From: Sthenelais limicola
Lineage: Eukaryota; Annelida; Polychaeta; Phyllodocida; Sigalionidae
Direction of reading: 5' to 3'
DNA length: 64,000 bases
Assembly: GCA_942159475.1 (NCBI GenBank)
Contig: OW804095.1
Coordinates: 56,634,773 to 56,698,772 of the forward strand
Every line of letters starts with the position of its first letter. Positions within the stretch are counted from its first letter, which is position 1. The notes beneath the pieces were generated by a model, which was not told the DNA's origin, did no database searches, and was given only the letters and a program-made list of their open reading frames with translations. This document shows, in pieces, positions 48,542 to 60,452 of the stretch. A program made the translations under genes and the position numbers.

Positions 48542-51500
48542 TTTTGCACGGATTCTGAAGGGGGCAGCTTTTTTGCGCAGACTCTGAAGTAGGGGCCGGG
48601 TTTTTTTGCACAACCGTAGATTCATGTATCTAAGTAATGAAATTCGCAGATATTTTGAAGATAAGAAGCAAAAGTTTAGTAACGACTTAATTTTATGGAC
48701 ATCGATTTTATGGACAACCTTAGTTAGATAAAGTTGTTGTCGACAGCTAGATTAGGTGCACAGATGGACTTATACTATTCTCATCTAAATTGAGGAGGTG
48801 GGCATTATCGTCTATAGATTATAGGCCTACACATTTCTGATCATTGCTTTAGCATAGCATGTAAGAAACACACCTGGGATGTGGGTCAGTGGTAAAAAAA
48901 AGTGTGGTCAAGAGGGGTTGGGGGCTCATGACATTTTGCATAAACTTTGAAGGGAGGGGGATGAAGACATTTTGCATAAGACTTTAAGGGGGGCGTCATA
49001 CAATTTTGTGCAAGATTTCTTTCAAGTTCTGCCCTTATGTATGTAAGTAGGCCTATGTTATAAAATATGTATTTGCAACTATTTACACAAGTTATAAACG
49101 TACGCCATTTGATGAAAACAATAATACGGGATAAACCTTGTTTTAAAAAAAGAAAGGGAATTAGGCTACTAGCAAATAATAGCACCAACATCGTCACCAT
49201 TTTTTCTATGAACGCATTTTGCCGAACAATAAATCTCAGATAATACCGGTACACATCCTTCTTGATAAGGACCGCTGATTAGTTATAGGGAGAGATTGTC
49301 GATTATATCAGATAATGGCTCCAACCGAATGGTGGAAAGTTATTGCACGCGGCTCACACAAAGAATATGCCTTCTCATTCATAGAGGTAGAGCTACCATG
49401 GAAATTATATATAGAGGCCTATATATTGAAATTTTATTCCACCATCCTATAAACAGTTACATTGAATAGGGGGAGACGAATTCTACATAGTAATTCCGAC
49501 CTAAAATTCCGTTCCGCCCTGGAAATATGACATGTCCAACTGCATGGGGAAATCTGATACATGCATAGATAGGCCTACGTCTAATCTGCCTGTTTCCATT
49601 ATGAAATAGGCAGGGTAATAGGCAGGGTCCACCATACAGTCCTTGTAAACTTTTAGAACCCGGTTTGTCAAACCAGCCCTGAGGTAAATGTTATCTAAAG
49701 AAAATCGAAAATAGCTTCAATACCCTGGCGAATGTAACAGATTCCTAGGATAGTTGGGGAAGGCCCCGGTGGAAGACTAACAATAAAAGAATAAGCCAAT
49801 CCTAAATCTGTTTCAACCTAGGCAGGTCGTTTCCATGCAATTATAATTCATTCATTCGATGTGCACATAAACACACCAAACAAACAACACATATATTTTT
49901 TTTTAAAAAAACCTTTATCCTGGTCAAGAGTAAACATAACAATTCATATAGGCCATCCACATTTAGTCAAAATGCTATGTCGGTAATCCTACCGTATACG
50001 CGCGATCACAGATCCTTCCTGTCCATAGACCATACAGGGACAGAGATGGATAGGCCTGCACTGTTTATAAGTATTAAGATTTGATCTATGAGATTATGGG
50101 AAGATCGAAATATTGACTACCGTACGAATTGATAAGTTGATACGTAATTAAATATATAGGCCTATTAAATTAATTTCATTTATTTTTTTCCCGTTATCGT
50201 TAATTCCCATTACACTATTGTAGGCTACCTGAATTTTATTATGACAAGCAAGTGTTAGGAAGCTACCTTCATTCCTCTGTATCACTGTAGGCCTACACAT
50301 TATTACATTTACAAAGTCATAATTAGTGCCCCCAACTTGATGCTTGCATGGGTTCGAGGAAAAGTCACCCCGTTGGGTATCCAACTGAATCGTGAGACCT
50401 ATTTTCCATAATATACATGGAAAATAGGAAGCCATGCAATACAAGTGATAAATCACCTTTTTATTCTAAGGGACACTATGAACGCGTAAAATAACTAGGA
50501 TACCGGTATACCGGTAGATAAACTTTGAGTTATAAAATACATTTAGGAACATGTTTATGGCATATTCATGATATTGAAATGACTATGTGAGTTGAGTTAT
50601 AACTTGGTTCATTTATTAGTAGAATCCATCGGTGACCAATCTAAGCACTTATTTGATTAGGCCCTAATATTCATTCCACAGTATTATGTCTGACACAAAG
50701 CTATACAAGCATAGGCCTACACAAGGAACATAGAACATGATAGAACGCCTTGACTATAGACTTCTTGACAATTAATATAGCCTACTATAAAATAAAGTCC
50801 AAGACTCGTCAAGACCATGACATGATCGATGCGGTAGATTGGTAGTATAGGCATAGTCATTTTTTTGTTATGTTATGTTATGTTCTATATTATCTTATTT
50901 ACTTACACGTTATTCTAACCTGCCCAAATGTCTGTATTATGATCACTACTGTGCCTACTTGTTGCCATGAACTGTAATAACTATTTCATGATTACTGTAT
51001 AGGCCCTACCGTACGGTACTTAATTTGTTGTCATGAACTGCATTATAGGCCTACTATTTCACCAGTTACCATATATATCATATTCTCACTGTAATTAGGC
51101 CTAACCATTCCTTCATTGACATGTACTGAAAGTAGTTACTACTTACTCTGCCTCTTTTCCAACCAAATAGACTAGTTTATTTGCAACTCAACTCGAAGTT
51201 CTAAACAGATTAATTGGCAATCATCGGAAGACCTGACATGTCAGACAACATCAGCAATAAAGATTTTTTTTATTTAATTGAATTGAATACTAAAAGATAG
51301 ATGCCACGATGTATGATGACACTTAATGATGTAGCAGACTATCCGCAGACTATACTCTGGAGAATAAAAAAGCACCTCTCCTCACCTGAGCCAACAATCG
51401 GAAAAGCACAGGTCGTAGTAGCCCGGGCTCCCAGACCCTAACCTACGGAGGCAGTCAGAATTTCTCGGGCTAAGGTCGTAGCATCACTGACACTGATATA

Positions 51501-52200
51501 GGCTAGGCCTACTATTCATACTAGGCGGCTGGCATATAGTATATACCCGCTGGCATAGCAATACAAAAATGCAATTCTATTTATTTGGGTACGGTCTTAA
51601 GACTCTAAATGTATTAAATGTAAAAAATTCTTGGAGATCTGTATGTCATTTACAAAATGAAAGATCCATTTTCTAAGATAGATGCCACGATGACATTCTG
51701 ATTCATAGCTATTCATTGACCAACAATGATTGATGATATGATGTAGCACTAGCAGAGTAGGCCACGGCACTGGGCCTACCGTTTGGTGAACGTCATCCGT
51801 GAATTAAACAAAACAGAGAGGCCGAGACATCTGAAACTACGTAAATTCACCTCCTCTAAGTATGTCTATGACAGCAAATACAGCTGACATTGTCATCAGG
51901 TCGACAAAAGTCCATGATCTTTTCTCAGCCACTTTGGCCATTCAGCTGCGCAACTATATCTCGATCATGTCCGTGTAGATCGAATTCATTTCTGAAACTT
52001 CAAAAGCGATAGGGGTGAGGAACCAAATTGAGTGTAACAATAGACAGTAGCTAATAAATTGTTCCTACCGACATGCATGTCGTTGGCCATGCACTTGACA
52101 TGCCCCTAATTTTCTCCCAATTAACGATAAAAATGATGTAGTTATGCCGGGAGTTATGCTTAGGAAATACTTTCGATCACTACACTACCATCCCTATTTA
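48542..52200. other. Intergenic, repeat debris upstream of MAT
   Basis: It contains many AGGCCTA(C/T) strings (48800-51550), a minus-strand retroposon tail (T- then A-run at 49890-49910 followed by CCTTTATCC), an AATAAAG plus T-run with AATTGAATTG (51254-51290) that looks like a plus-strand LINE tail, and a diverged duplication beginning AAGATAGATGCCACGATG at 51294 and 51675. No exon is recognised. Confidence 0.4.
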
Positions 52201-52218
52201 AGGACGGGTCTATTCTGA

Positions 52219-52265
52219 CCAATCAGGGCTTAGCAAAAACCACGTGTTCCTGCTGGGTATAAATA
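52219..52265 (+). promoter_or_regulatory. MAT core promoter: CCAAT box, E-box, TATA box
   Basis: CCAATCA at 52219-52225, palindromic E-box CACGTG at 52241-52246 and TATAAATA at 52258-52265 lie in the expected order about 135-180 bp before the MAT start codon. Transcription would begin near 52285-52295 in a pyrimidine-rich stretch, giving a 5' UTR of about 110 nt. CACGTG is the site for MYC/MAX or USF-type factors; which one acts here is not shown. Confidence 0.65.
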
Positions 52266-52399
52266 CGCCCGTCGTCCAAAACTCTGCCTCTTTTCCAACC
52301 AAACGAAAAGCTTGTAAGAAGCCTTTACTGCCGCCAAATCCTCCCTCCACGAAACCTAGCTGATCCATTATCGATCTCTCTTGTACGACTGCAGGTAAA

Positions 52400-55300
52400 A
52401 TGGAAAACGGACAAGGAACGGGGATGAATTCCTTCTTATTTACTTCCGAGTCAGTCGGGGAAGGACACCCTGGTGAGTTTTGCTTCATTTTCTCTCTTCG
52501 TTTATGGTTTTGCACGTGCTGTCAGTGTAATATTTCCCGGAATACGTTTCATCACATCAGCATCCCGCGTTTGTAAACAAAGCAGTTGCATCATCCTTCA
52601 TATATGGATGACGCAATGTCAGTTAAACCACTGGCACCCTAACATCAACAGACGTTTCAAACCTATTGCATCGCACTCATGCATTGCTTATGTTGCATAT
52701 CAGGACGCATTTCTTTCTAAAAGTATCGGCTTGGGCGATAATAAGGGCGTGAACATAGAATGCTTGAGTGGCTTGACGCGGTTCTTGACGCCATCGTCTC
52801 ACCCGTATCAAAACAAAACAAACCGAAATCCATTCATGCCAGACCTCGTTAATTATACGGCTATTATTGCTTGTTTGTCTACACACTAGATTACCGTTAA
52901 ACATTATGAATATAAATTGTTTTTAGATGTTCACACCTCAGGCCTTGCATTTTTTACGCCTCAGTCGAACCGGGCGGTTTATACTTATAGCTGGATCTAC
53001 ATCAGTCCAGATACTGAGATGCCCGCACTGACAGTTAGCGATACTCAGGAGAGATGGCGACGATACTTGGTTGCATCGCTACTATCGGGAACTTTTGTTA
53101 ACATTTGCTATCGCTAGTATCTGGATACGAAAGTCAGGACTGATGTAGAGCCAATTGACTTGTGACAAGTAATGGGTACTAACGAGTCATGACTGAGTCT
53201 GAGACGAAGTTAGTCTTCGTCACGACTCGTTAGTGTCTTAGTCAGGTTAGGGTCCACCACCATCGTTGAATTCGTTATTTATTAATATAGCCACCAAAAC
53301 TCCTGCTGCTATATTCGATATTATATGCCACGCCCCTCACGAACATTTGCACCTGATCGAGTCTCTTCGGTATCGTACTACCAGGCATTTGTCCCATTTG
53401 TGTTTCGACGTGTACACTAATCTATTATTACACTGTGAGAAAATCACCGCCCACTAATTAACTTGCTATTTGTTTTTTTACCTTAGATAAAATATGTGAT
53501 CAAATCAGTGATGCTGTGTTGGATGCCCATCTCAAGCAGGACCAAGACGCCAAGGTGGCTTGTGGTAAGTTCAGTATTTATCTTACTTGACTGGGATTTT
53601 CAAATTTTATTCATCAACTTTTCCAGAAATATGAATTTTATGAGACATCTTACTTGACTGGGATTTTCAAATTTTATTCATCAACTTTTCCAGAAATATG
53701 AATTTTATGAGACATTTGCTTGCTTTGCCAAGACGTCACTACAGCATCCATCCTATGCAATGCTATATATGTCCAATCCATTTATGATTTGTCCTGCTAT
53801 ATTACAGAAACCTGTGCCAAGACTGGCATGATCATGCTCCTTGGTGAAATTAGTTCAAAAGCGCAAGTTGATTACCAGAAAGTAGTTAGAGATACCATTA
53901 AACACATTGGGTACGACGACTCAGCAAAAGGTAAGTCATTTGATACTTGACTGATTTGTAATATTGTATGGTGACGAAACTAACTAAAAAGATCTATTTT
54001 CGATTTAAAAGGACCTTAAAAGGGTAATTTTCGAAGAAGCGTAAACGTGGCCAAAGCCAAACAAATTTTTAATTTGCATTTATTTACATGACCTACGATA
54101 ATTAAATGTAATCACAACCATTTAAATTATGTTTATGGTGACTAAGAATATAAATTGAGATCATGTCAATTTTCTATGCTTACGTGTTTTATGCATCGTC
54201 TTTGTGGCCCTTAAGATCAGTAGATACACACAAACAGCACTTGTTTTTACTTTACATAGGGACGTGCCCCTGGACCATATTATGGTGATTGCACCCCTAT
54301 ATGATACTATCAATGTTTCTTGTGATAACTCTGGTCTAACTTCTTGGTATTCTTGTGTCTTATCTATAATTTCAACAAGGAAACCTTTTCCTAAACTATT
54401 TACTTTAAAGTTAATTCCTTCTTGTATATTCTAACGGCATATTAAATGTGTTGATAAGGGTGTAAAGCAACCAATCTCACTCACTACCTATTCTAACGAG
54501 GTGTGTTTGCCTACTAACGACTTCATTTGTCTGTAAAAAAATAATTTGGCTAATTAGTCAGTAATTTTGATGTTGGTTGGGCGGCGGAAACCATGCGAAA
54601 GAACTGTTGTATAGGGGAAAACAATCACTTCAAACCGTATAGAGTTAATTGAAAAGACTTATAACTGAGCCACATTATTCCCGTCTGATCTCACCATTTG
54701 CTATATTTTCTCCAGAAACCAATCTACCGTTATTGTTGATTCTTATATTCAACTAAATTGTATCTTTCTAGGATTCGATTACAAAACCTGCAACGTACTC
54801 TCAGCCCTAGAAGAACAAAGTCCAGACATTGCCCAGGGAGTTCATGTTGGCCGTAAAGATGAAGATATTGGTGCCGGCGACCAGGGACTCATGTTTGGCT
54901 ATGCCACAGATGAAACAGAAGAATGCATGCCATTAACAGTTGTACTCGCACACAAACTTAACGCCAAGATCTCTGAACTGAGGAGAACTGGTGAATTCGC
55001 TTGGGCCAGACCTGATTCAAAGACCCAGGTGAGACATACACTTTGAAGCCCTTGGCCAAAACTTTTTTTTTGTATTTACCTGCAGATTTCTTATTTAAAT
55101 GAATGTATACGTTCCTTTGTAAATAGTTTTTTTTTTTAAAATCATGTTAAGCGGAACAGGGTGTACTGCCTAAATTATGAACTGATTTTGTAACTGGAAA
55201 TTCAATCAAATTGATTGTTAAGTGATATTCAACTTTGGATGACACGCAAATTCGTGAAGTGTTCCATATTATTTTTGACTGTAAACTAAATCACTTTACT

Positions 55301-57494
55301 CATCTCATCTGATTTCACTAACCCTCACTGCCATGAATATGACTCCACTTGGATGTCGTCATGGTATTAAGCAACTATCACTCACTCACTCACCTTTGTT
55401 TTCTAGGTTACCATTGAATATAGGATGGAAAGAGGAGCCTGCGTGCCCCAAAGAGTTCACACCGTCGTTATATCCCTCCAACATTCTGAAGACATTAGCA
55501 CAGAACAGCTCCGTGCTGATATCATGGAGAAGGTGGTCAAAGTTGTGATGCCAGCTAAGTACCTGGATGCTGACACCGTATACCACATTCAACCATCTGG
55601 AAGATTCGTCATTGGTGGACCTCAGGTGAGATTTTGGCACATATCCCTCCACTGAGCTTGCATGGCCGTAATGCTTATTAATATCATACGTTTTCATTAC
55701 TGAAAAATAGTGATTTGTTTCGTTTATTTAATTTAAATCGTGCACCCATGTTGGATTTATATTTACAAATATGACACTATCTCTTACAGGGTGACGCTGG
55801 ACTCACCGGGCGTAAGATTATTGTTGACACCTACGGAGGCTGGGGTGCCCATGGTGGTGGCGCCTTCTCGGGTAAAGATTTCTCAAAAGTGGATAGATCT
55901 GCCGCATATGCTGCCCGCTGGGTAGCCAAGTCTCTTGTCAAAGCTGGCTTGTGCAGGCGTGTCCTTGTACAGGTAAGCCACTTGCTACTCTGCTATTAAA
56001 TCCCTTGGTCCTAGGTAAGACCATAAACTGCCTCCCCTCTCATCTCATTACGCAGCAACCATTACTCACTCATCTTTAGCCGCCCTTGATATAACCTACA
56101 GTGTGTTACTGGAAAAGCCTTTAATTTGGAAAAATGAATTCAAAGCCTGGAAAATCATTTAATGGGCCTAATGAGTTCTGGTGAAATCTATTGTTTCTTA
56201 CTGTACACTTTCCCCTTACTTCACGCCTTACAGTAGGGCTAAATGACTTGCAAAGTAAAAGTTGAAAAAACAGTTATGGGTATAAAATCTGAATATAAGA
56301 CTTGTTAAATACATCGTTGGTCTATGAACAACAACTACAGCCCCCTGGTCCCTTCCTTAGGGCTCGGGGGGAAGCCTGGAAATTCTTGAATTCTTCATGA
56401 AATGGATATATACCGTGTACCGGGTGAATGAATTATAGCATTATTAATCTTGGTTCTTTCATCTTACAGCTTGCATACGCTATCGGTGTAGCGGAGCCTC
56501 TATCGATCTTCGTCAGCAGCTACGGAACTGGTGCTAAGTCGGACCAAGAACTTCTTGATATTGTTAAGGAGAACTTTGACCTACGACCTGGATGCATTGT
56601 CCGGTGAGTTTTTAGAAGAAATCTTATCTGGTTATCGGGGACAGTTACTGTGACGTAAGGCTTGCATATTTTTAATACGTAACTAACGTATACAGTATCC
56701 CCACTCCGTAGGGAACACTAAATGCCCCAAACTTGTTTACGTCTTCTCCATATATTGTGAGCAGTGATGCGTTGCAATGTTCTTTTGCGCACATTGGCCT
56801 AAATGCATCCGTCGTTTTGCGCAACATTTACTAAGTCCCTATGGCTGGGTGTCATTAAGCAAAAATGTAACAATAAAAGTCAGAAATATAAATCAAAAAC
56901 TTGTTTACTTCCTGAAACGTGCTAAAACTATTCTAGTATGTTGGCATATTTTGAAAGATAATTAACCGAGGATGGATGATTTTTTAGCATTTTACCATGC
57001 GACTGCATGGCGGTGTTATAAATCAGACGTCCTGGTTTTCCTTGGATATACGTTCTACTAGTTCTCTTTACGTTTATTTATTTACATTGCGACTTTGACC
57101 TTATTGTATGTCAACTGAGGTGGGCGAAACGTTTAGTAACAGTGCATGAGTCCTCACCCTGTAAGTGTTTGCATCCAGGCCCGTAAGCTGTTATGTAATC
57201 AGCCTAGTGTATAGATCTACCATCACAAACTACTTTTCTTTCTCGCCCCGTCCTCTTAACGTGTATTGTTTTCCTTTCAACCTATGTTCTTTTAAAAGAT
57301 GAACATATACTCCCCAGATAAATAAATGTATATGGCATCCGCAACACCTGTATTGTAAACCATTTTGCTCATATATTCACTTCCTTTCCAGGGACCTTGA
57401 CCTGCGCAAGCCTATCTACCAAAAGACTGCTGTCTATGGACACTTCGGCCGATCTGACTTCTCCTGGGAGCAGGCGAAAAAGTTGGTCTTCTAA
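52400..57494 (+). CDS. MAT2A: S-adenosylmethionine synthetase (methionine adenosyltransferase)
   Basis: It makes S-adenosylmethionine from ATP and methionine in the cytosol and nucleus, the methyl donor for most cellular methylation. Eight coding exons: 52400-52472, 53487-53564, 53808-53930, 54772-55028, 55407-55625, 55790-55972, 56470-56603 and 57392-57494. Phases agree and the product is 389 residues, close to the 395 of human MAT2A. Signatures are all present: GHPDK with the catalytic His (split by intron 1), [15 protein letters not shown] (exon 4, substrate/metal site), GGGAFSGKD with [12 protein letters not shown] (exon 6, phosphate-binding loop) and the C-terminal [11 protein letters not shown]. 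It groups with the catalytic alpha subunits; in an invertebrate it is probably the single forerunner of vertebrate MAT1A and MAT2A, so the symbol is by similarity. Confidence 0.97.
52993..53152. mobile_element. MITE-like element in MAT intron 1
   Basis: Inverted ends GG(A/C)TCTACATCAGTCC (52993-53008 and complement at 53137-53152) bound a 160-bp segment. Its right half matches 12236-12298 in FRAS1 intron 16. It has no coding capacity. Confidence 0.6.
53581..53714. repeat. 67-bp tandem duplication in MAT intron 2
   Basis: Two adjacent, almost identical 67-bp copies (53581-53647 and 53648-53714) begin TCTTACTTGACTGGG. The high identity implies a recent duplication. It lies about 90 bp upstream of the exon 3 acceptor. 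Confidence 0.93.
53803..53811 (+). promoter_or_regulatory. TACAG|AAAC acceptor of MAT exon 3, possible METTL16-type m6A site
   Basis: The intron 2 acceptor and the first exon bases read TACAGAAAC. In C. elegans the METTL16 orthologue METT-10 methylates this motif at the 3' splice site of sams genes and so blocks splicing when SAM is high; vertebrate METTL16 uses a related TACAGAGAA motif in MAT2A 3' UTR hairpins. The motif is seen; the regulation here is inference. The AAAC part is partly forced by the Glu-Thr codons. Confidence 0.35.
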
Positions 57495-58700
57495 GCGCTA
57501 ATCGGAATTTAATACCATCTTTTGTACGGACAAAGAACACCGTAACTGTATTCTATGGCGGTATTTGTTTTTTATTTTTTATGTTAGTCCAAGAACATTG
57601 TTTAATTGTGGCAAAATCAATATTGCCGGTGTTTCTTCCCTCTTTTAGATTAAAAAGAAATGTACATTGGAGGGGAGTTTGCTTGGTCCCGGACTGAGTG
57701 ACTTCCATTCGATGGGCCACAGTCAGTAGGTGGGAATAATCGACTGACCATGGCCAGGTCTAATAGTCTTGCTACGATCTGGTCATGCGACTCGGTTGGG
57801 TCTACTTATTTGGCTGCAAATGTGTGCCTTTTATATAAGAATGTGCGTGCACACATCTTGTCTTGTGTTTATAGAAATTTCACAGGAAAAGAGCACCTTT
57901 TATAAACACTCGGGTCCATGAAAGTACATTCATTATGTGATATTTAAAGATGGTAGACCACTATTCATCCTGTCTCAGTAAATCTTGGTATGTAAAGCAG
58001 TGTCGTAAACACGACTGACCAAACAACTCGGCAGACCGACTCAAGTGGTGCCATAGGTTAATGCCATGACACCTCTTGCCCTCGCTCTGCCCTGGGTATG
58101 TGATAGAGCATTTCGTGTACATAAATATATAGCTAAGCCTATGTTTAACCGAGGCCTTACATATGTATGTTCACCGTGCATTTGTCAGGAGGTTGGTACA
58201 AGAGGTTATTTTCAGAAGGTTGTGGAAGAAATTTTGAATGGATGCATGATGGATTTATACAATTGGAAGCTGTTCAATGCCTATACGTCATTTCTTATTA
58301 TTTTACACAAGTATTGTTTATTTATTGCTACTCGACGGGGAAACTTGTGCTCATTACTGATGATTGACATTCCTTCCCTTTTATTGTATATATAATTATG
58401 ACTGTTATCGTCTGAATATGACAGTTCATGCACACCCACAAAGGAAAAAAAATATTCTCTTATGTAAAGGGTGTTAAGGTTGATTCTAAAAATAAAAAAA
58501 AGAAAATGGGAATTTGCGTTGGATTGAATTTATTTGAAAGTACCTGTGTAGATAACAGCTTGTTGCGGGCCCTTGAACACATCCTTGTACGCCTGTCTAA
58601 TAAATTTCATAACGTGCCCCGCCCACACCCCTAGAAGCGCTCGATGCCTACAGGCACCTCTACAATTTCTCTTTATACACGCGGCCATGAAATCAAAATA
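57495..58700 (+). other. MAT 3' UTR and downstream flank
   Basis: There are candidate polyadenylation signals: ATTAAA at about 57649, AATAAA near 58489, AATAAA near 58599 and AATAAAG near 58690. I did not find a TACAGAGAA or TACAGAAAA string in this stretch, so the vertebrate-style METTL16 hairpins are not evident. Short open frames here are not supported as genes. Confidence 0.5.
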
Positions 58701-58898
58701 AAGATAGAATTAGCCGATTAGCTATGGACCGAAAAATATTCTCTGGCAATATAATTCTCCCAACGTCCGATCGAATTTAAGTAGTCGGCCTGGAAGATAG
58801 ATGGCCGCTTTGTGGGAGACAGTATATTAGCTAATACGTACAATGCGGTAATAAAGACTAAAAAATATAGCATTTGGTCATTGTCTCGTACCTCGTAC

Positions 58899-59030
58899 CA
58901 TTGCCCTTATTCGCTTGCCTGCCTAAAATAAAAGGTTTGTTGTCACTTTATATGGCAATTATTACCATTGCCCTTATTCGCTTGCCTGCCTAAAATTAAA
59001 GGTTTGGTGTCACTTCATATGGCAATTATC
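58899..59030. repeat. 66-bp tandem duplication downstream of MAT
   Basis: Two adjacent copies begin CCATTGCCCTTATTCGCTTG, at about 58899 and 58965, and run through GGCAATTAT with a few substitutions. Confidence 0.88.
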
Positions 59031-59093
59031 TCATTATGAAACTATTACTAGGAACAGTGTCCTGACTACGAATAGAACTACTAATGTACACAC

Positions 59094-60452
59094 ATACACT
59101 CGGGGGTCAAAATTGTACTCATGATCGTTCCCAATTTCGCGGAGAAAGGGTCATTTTTCACACGAAACCAAGGATTGCGAAATCGGAAATAAGGGTATGA
59201 ATTTTGCAATTGAACTCCGCGTAATGTTAAAAGGGGGTATTTTTAATGCCAGAGCATTATTTGACTCACTTGGTGGCAAAGAATAGCATATGTGAAATTC
59301 CACCAATTTGTCGACATTTGCCGAATTTTTTTTTTGTAAATTGCTTCTATTGATTAATTTTGTTCGTACATAAACTACACATATTGCTGATAATATAGAC
59401 GTAATTGGGAAAGTTAATGAATATTGTAGTCAGGGCAGCTTCGTGGTGTCTGCCGGGAACTAGCCGATAAGGGCACAGAAGAAGTGTACATATTTTTACA
59501 TAAATTAGAAATAAATAAAAAGAAATATGCACATAATATTTTTATTTATTGTGTACTTAATAGGTCTCGACATAAGGGTCACAATGCTTTTTAGTTTGTG
59601 AAAGTATTCCAACTAGAAAAAAAGTTACAGCCAAATAACGAAATAGTAATGGTAATGGTAATGGCAGCGGCAATGATTCACCATCTGCTCATATGTGGTC
59701 GATATATGGATACATATGGGCATAGAACTGACACTAGGTGGCGCTGCCCCCTCACCTTGGTTGGCTGGGATAGCTTCATTTCCCACCAGTGCCGATTGGA
59801 TCTTCGTACCTTCAACTGCTGTTTTGACCCATCTTGTTCATCAATTTTTATTCTAGGTTTAAATAGACACGTTATGGTGACTTCCCCAGACATTTTTGCA
59901 TTCATGATATGAAGTTTGATTAAACATGTATCACTGATTTGACATGGGTTTTTTTCTTCGCACAATTTTTCTCATAATTGGTAAGATTTGTTTTAATGTT
60001 TAGCCTATAAAACAGTGTTTTTTCCCTCTAGAATTTAAAATATTGGTGCCAGATATGTAAAAGTGAGGTATTTCTGCTGTATTTTTCGTCGGGGAAACTG
60101 ACAGAATTGATTAAAATACCTCTAGACCAAGATTTCTCGTTAAAAATGCAAAAATCTATTTTATAGTCATATGTCGACGAATTGGTGGAATTACTCATAT
60201 GTAATTATGACAAACGTTCTTGTCAAGTCAACTTTACATGAGATATAATTATTACTTCATGTTTGTGAAAATGGTATGTTGAAAAATAAACTGTGTTTAT
60301 TGACCTAGAAATTACGTTACTGCGATACGTTTCATCTAAATTTCTTGAAATCATGAAAAGGGGGTGATTTTGGGCATAAAATTGTTTGCGTTTGTGTGTG
60401 GTAAAATGCGGAAAGCGGGTACTTTTCAAATCCTGGAACCCCTGAGTGTGTA
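59094..60452. mobile_element. Element of about 1.36 kb with long diverged inverted ends
   Basis: The best-conserved inverted pair is internal: CATATGTGAAATTCCACCAA (59288 onward, continuing TTTGTCGACATTT) against the complement of 60168-60201. Outside it, ACACTC(G/A)GGGGT ends at 59096 and 60450 and weaker similarity between them suggest TIRs of about 230-280 bp. A related string (AATTCCACCAATTTGACAAC) occurs in FRAS1 intron 40 near 25854. A 95-codon minus-strand open frame inside (59678-59965) is not recognised. Confidence 0.45.

Noticed and set aside
52311..52394. A short 5' UTR intron in MAT (GTAAGA near 52314 to the CAG before 52395)
   Set aside because: Possible but only about 80 bp, far shorter than other introns here, and nothing in the sequence requires it.
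53720..53950. Open frame starting in MAT intron 2 as an alternative MAT start
   Set aside because: It merely extends exon 3 upstream through the acceptor; the encoded extension is unlike the MAT N-terminus and would lose the catalytic GHPDK segment.
59678..59965. 95-codon minus-strand open frame inside the inverted-end element
   Set aside because: No transposase motif or other similarity recognised; length is compatible with chance.
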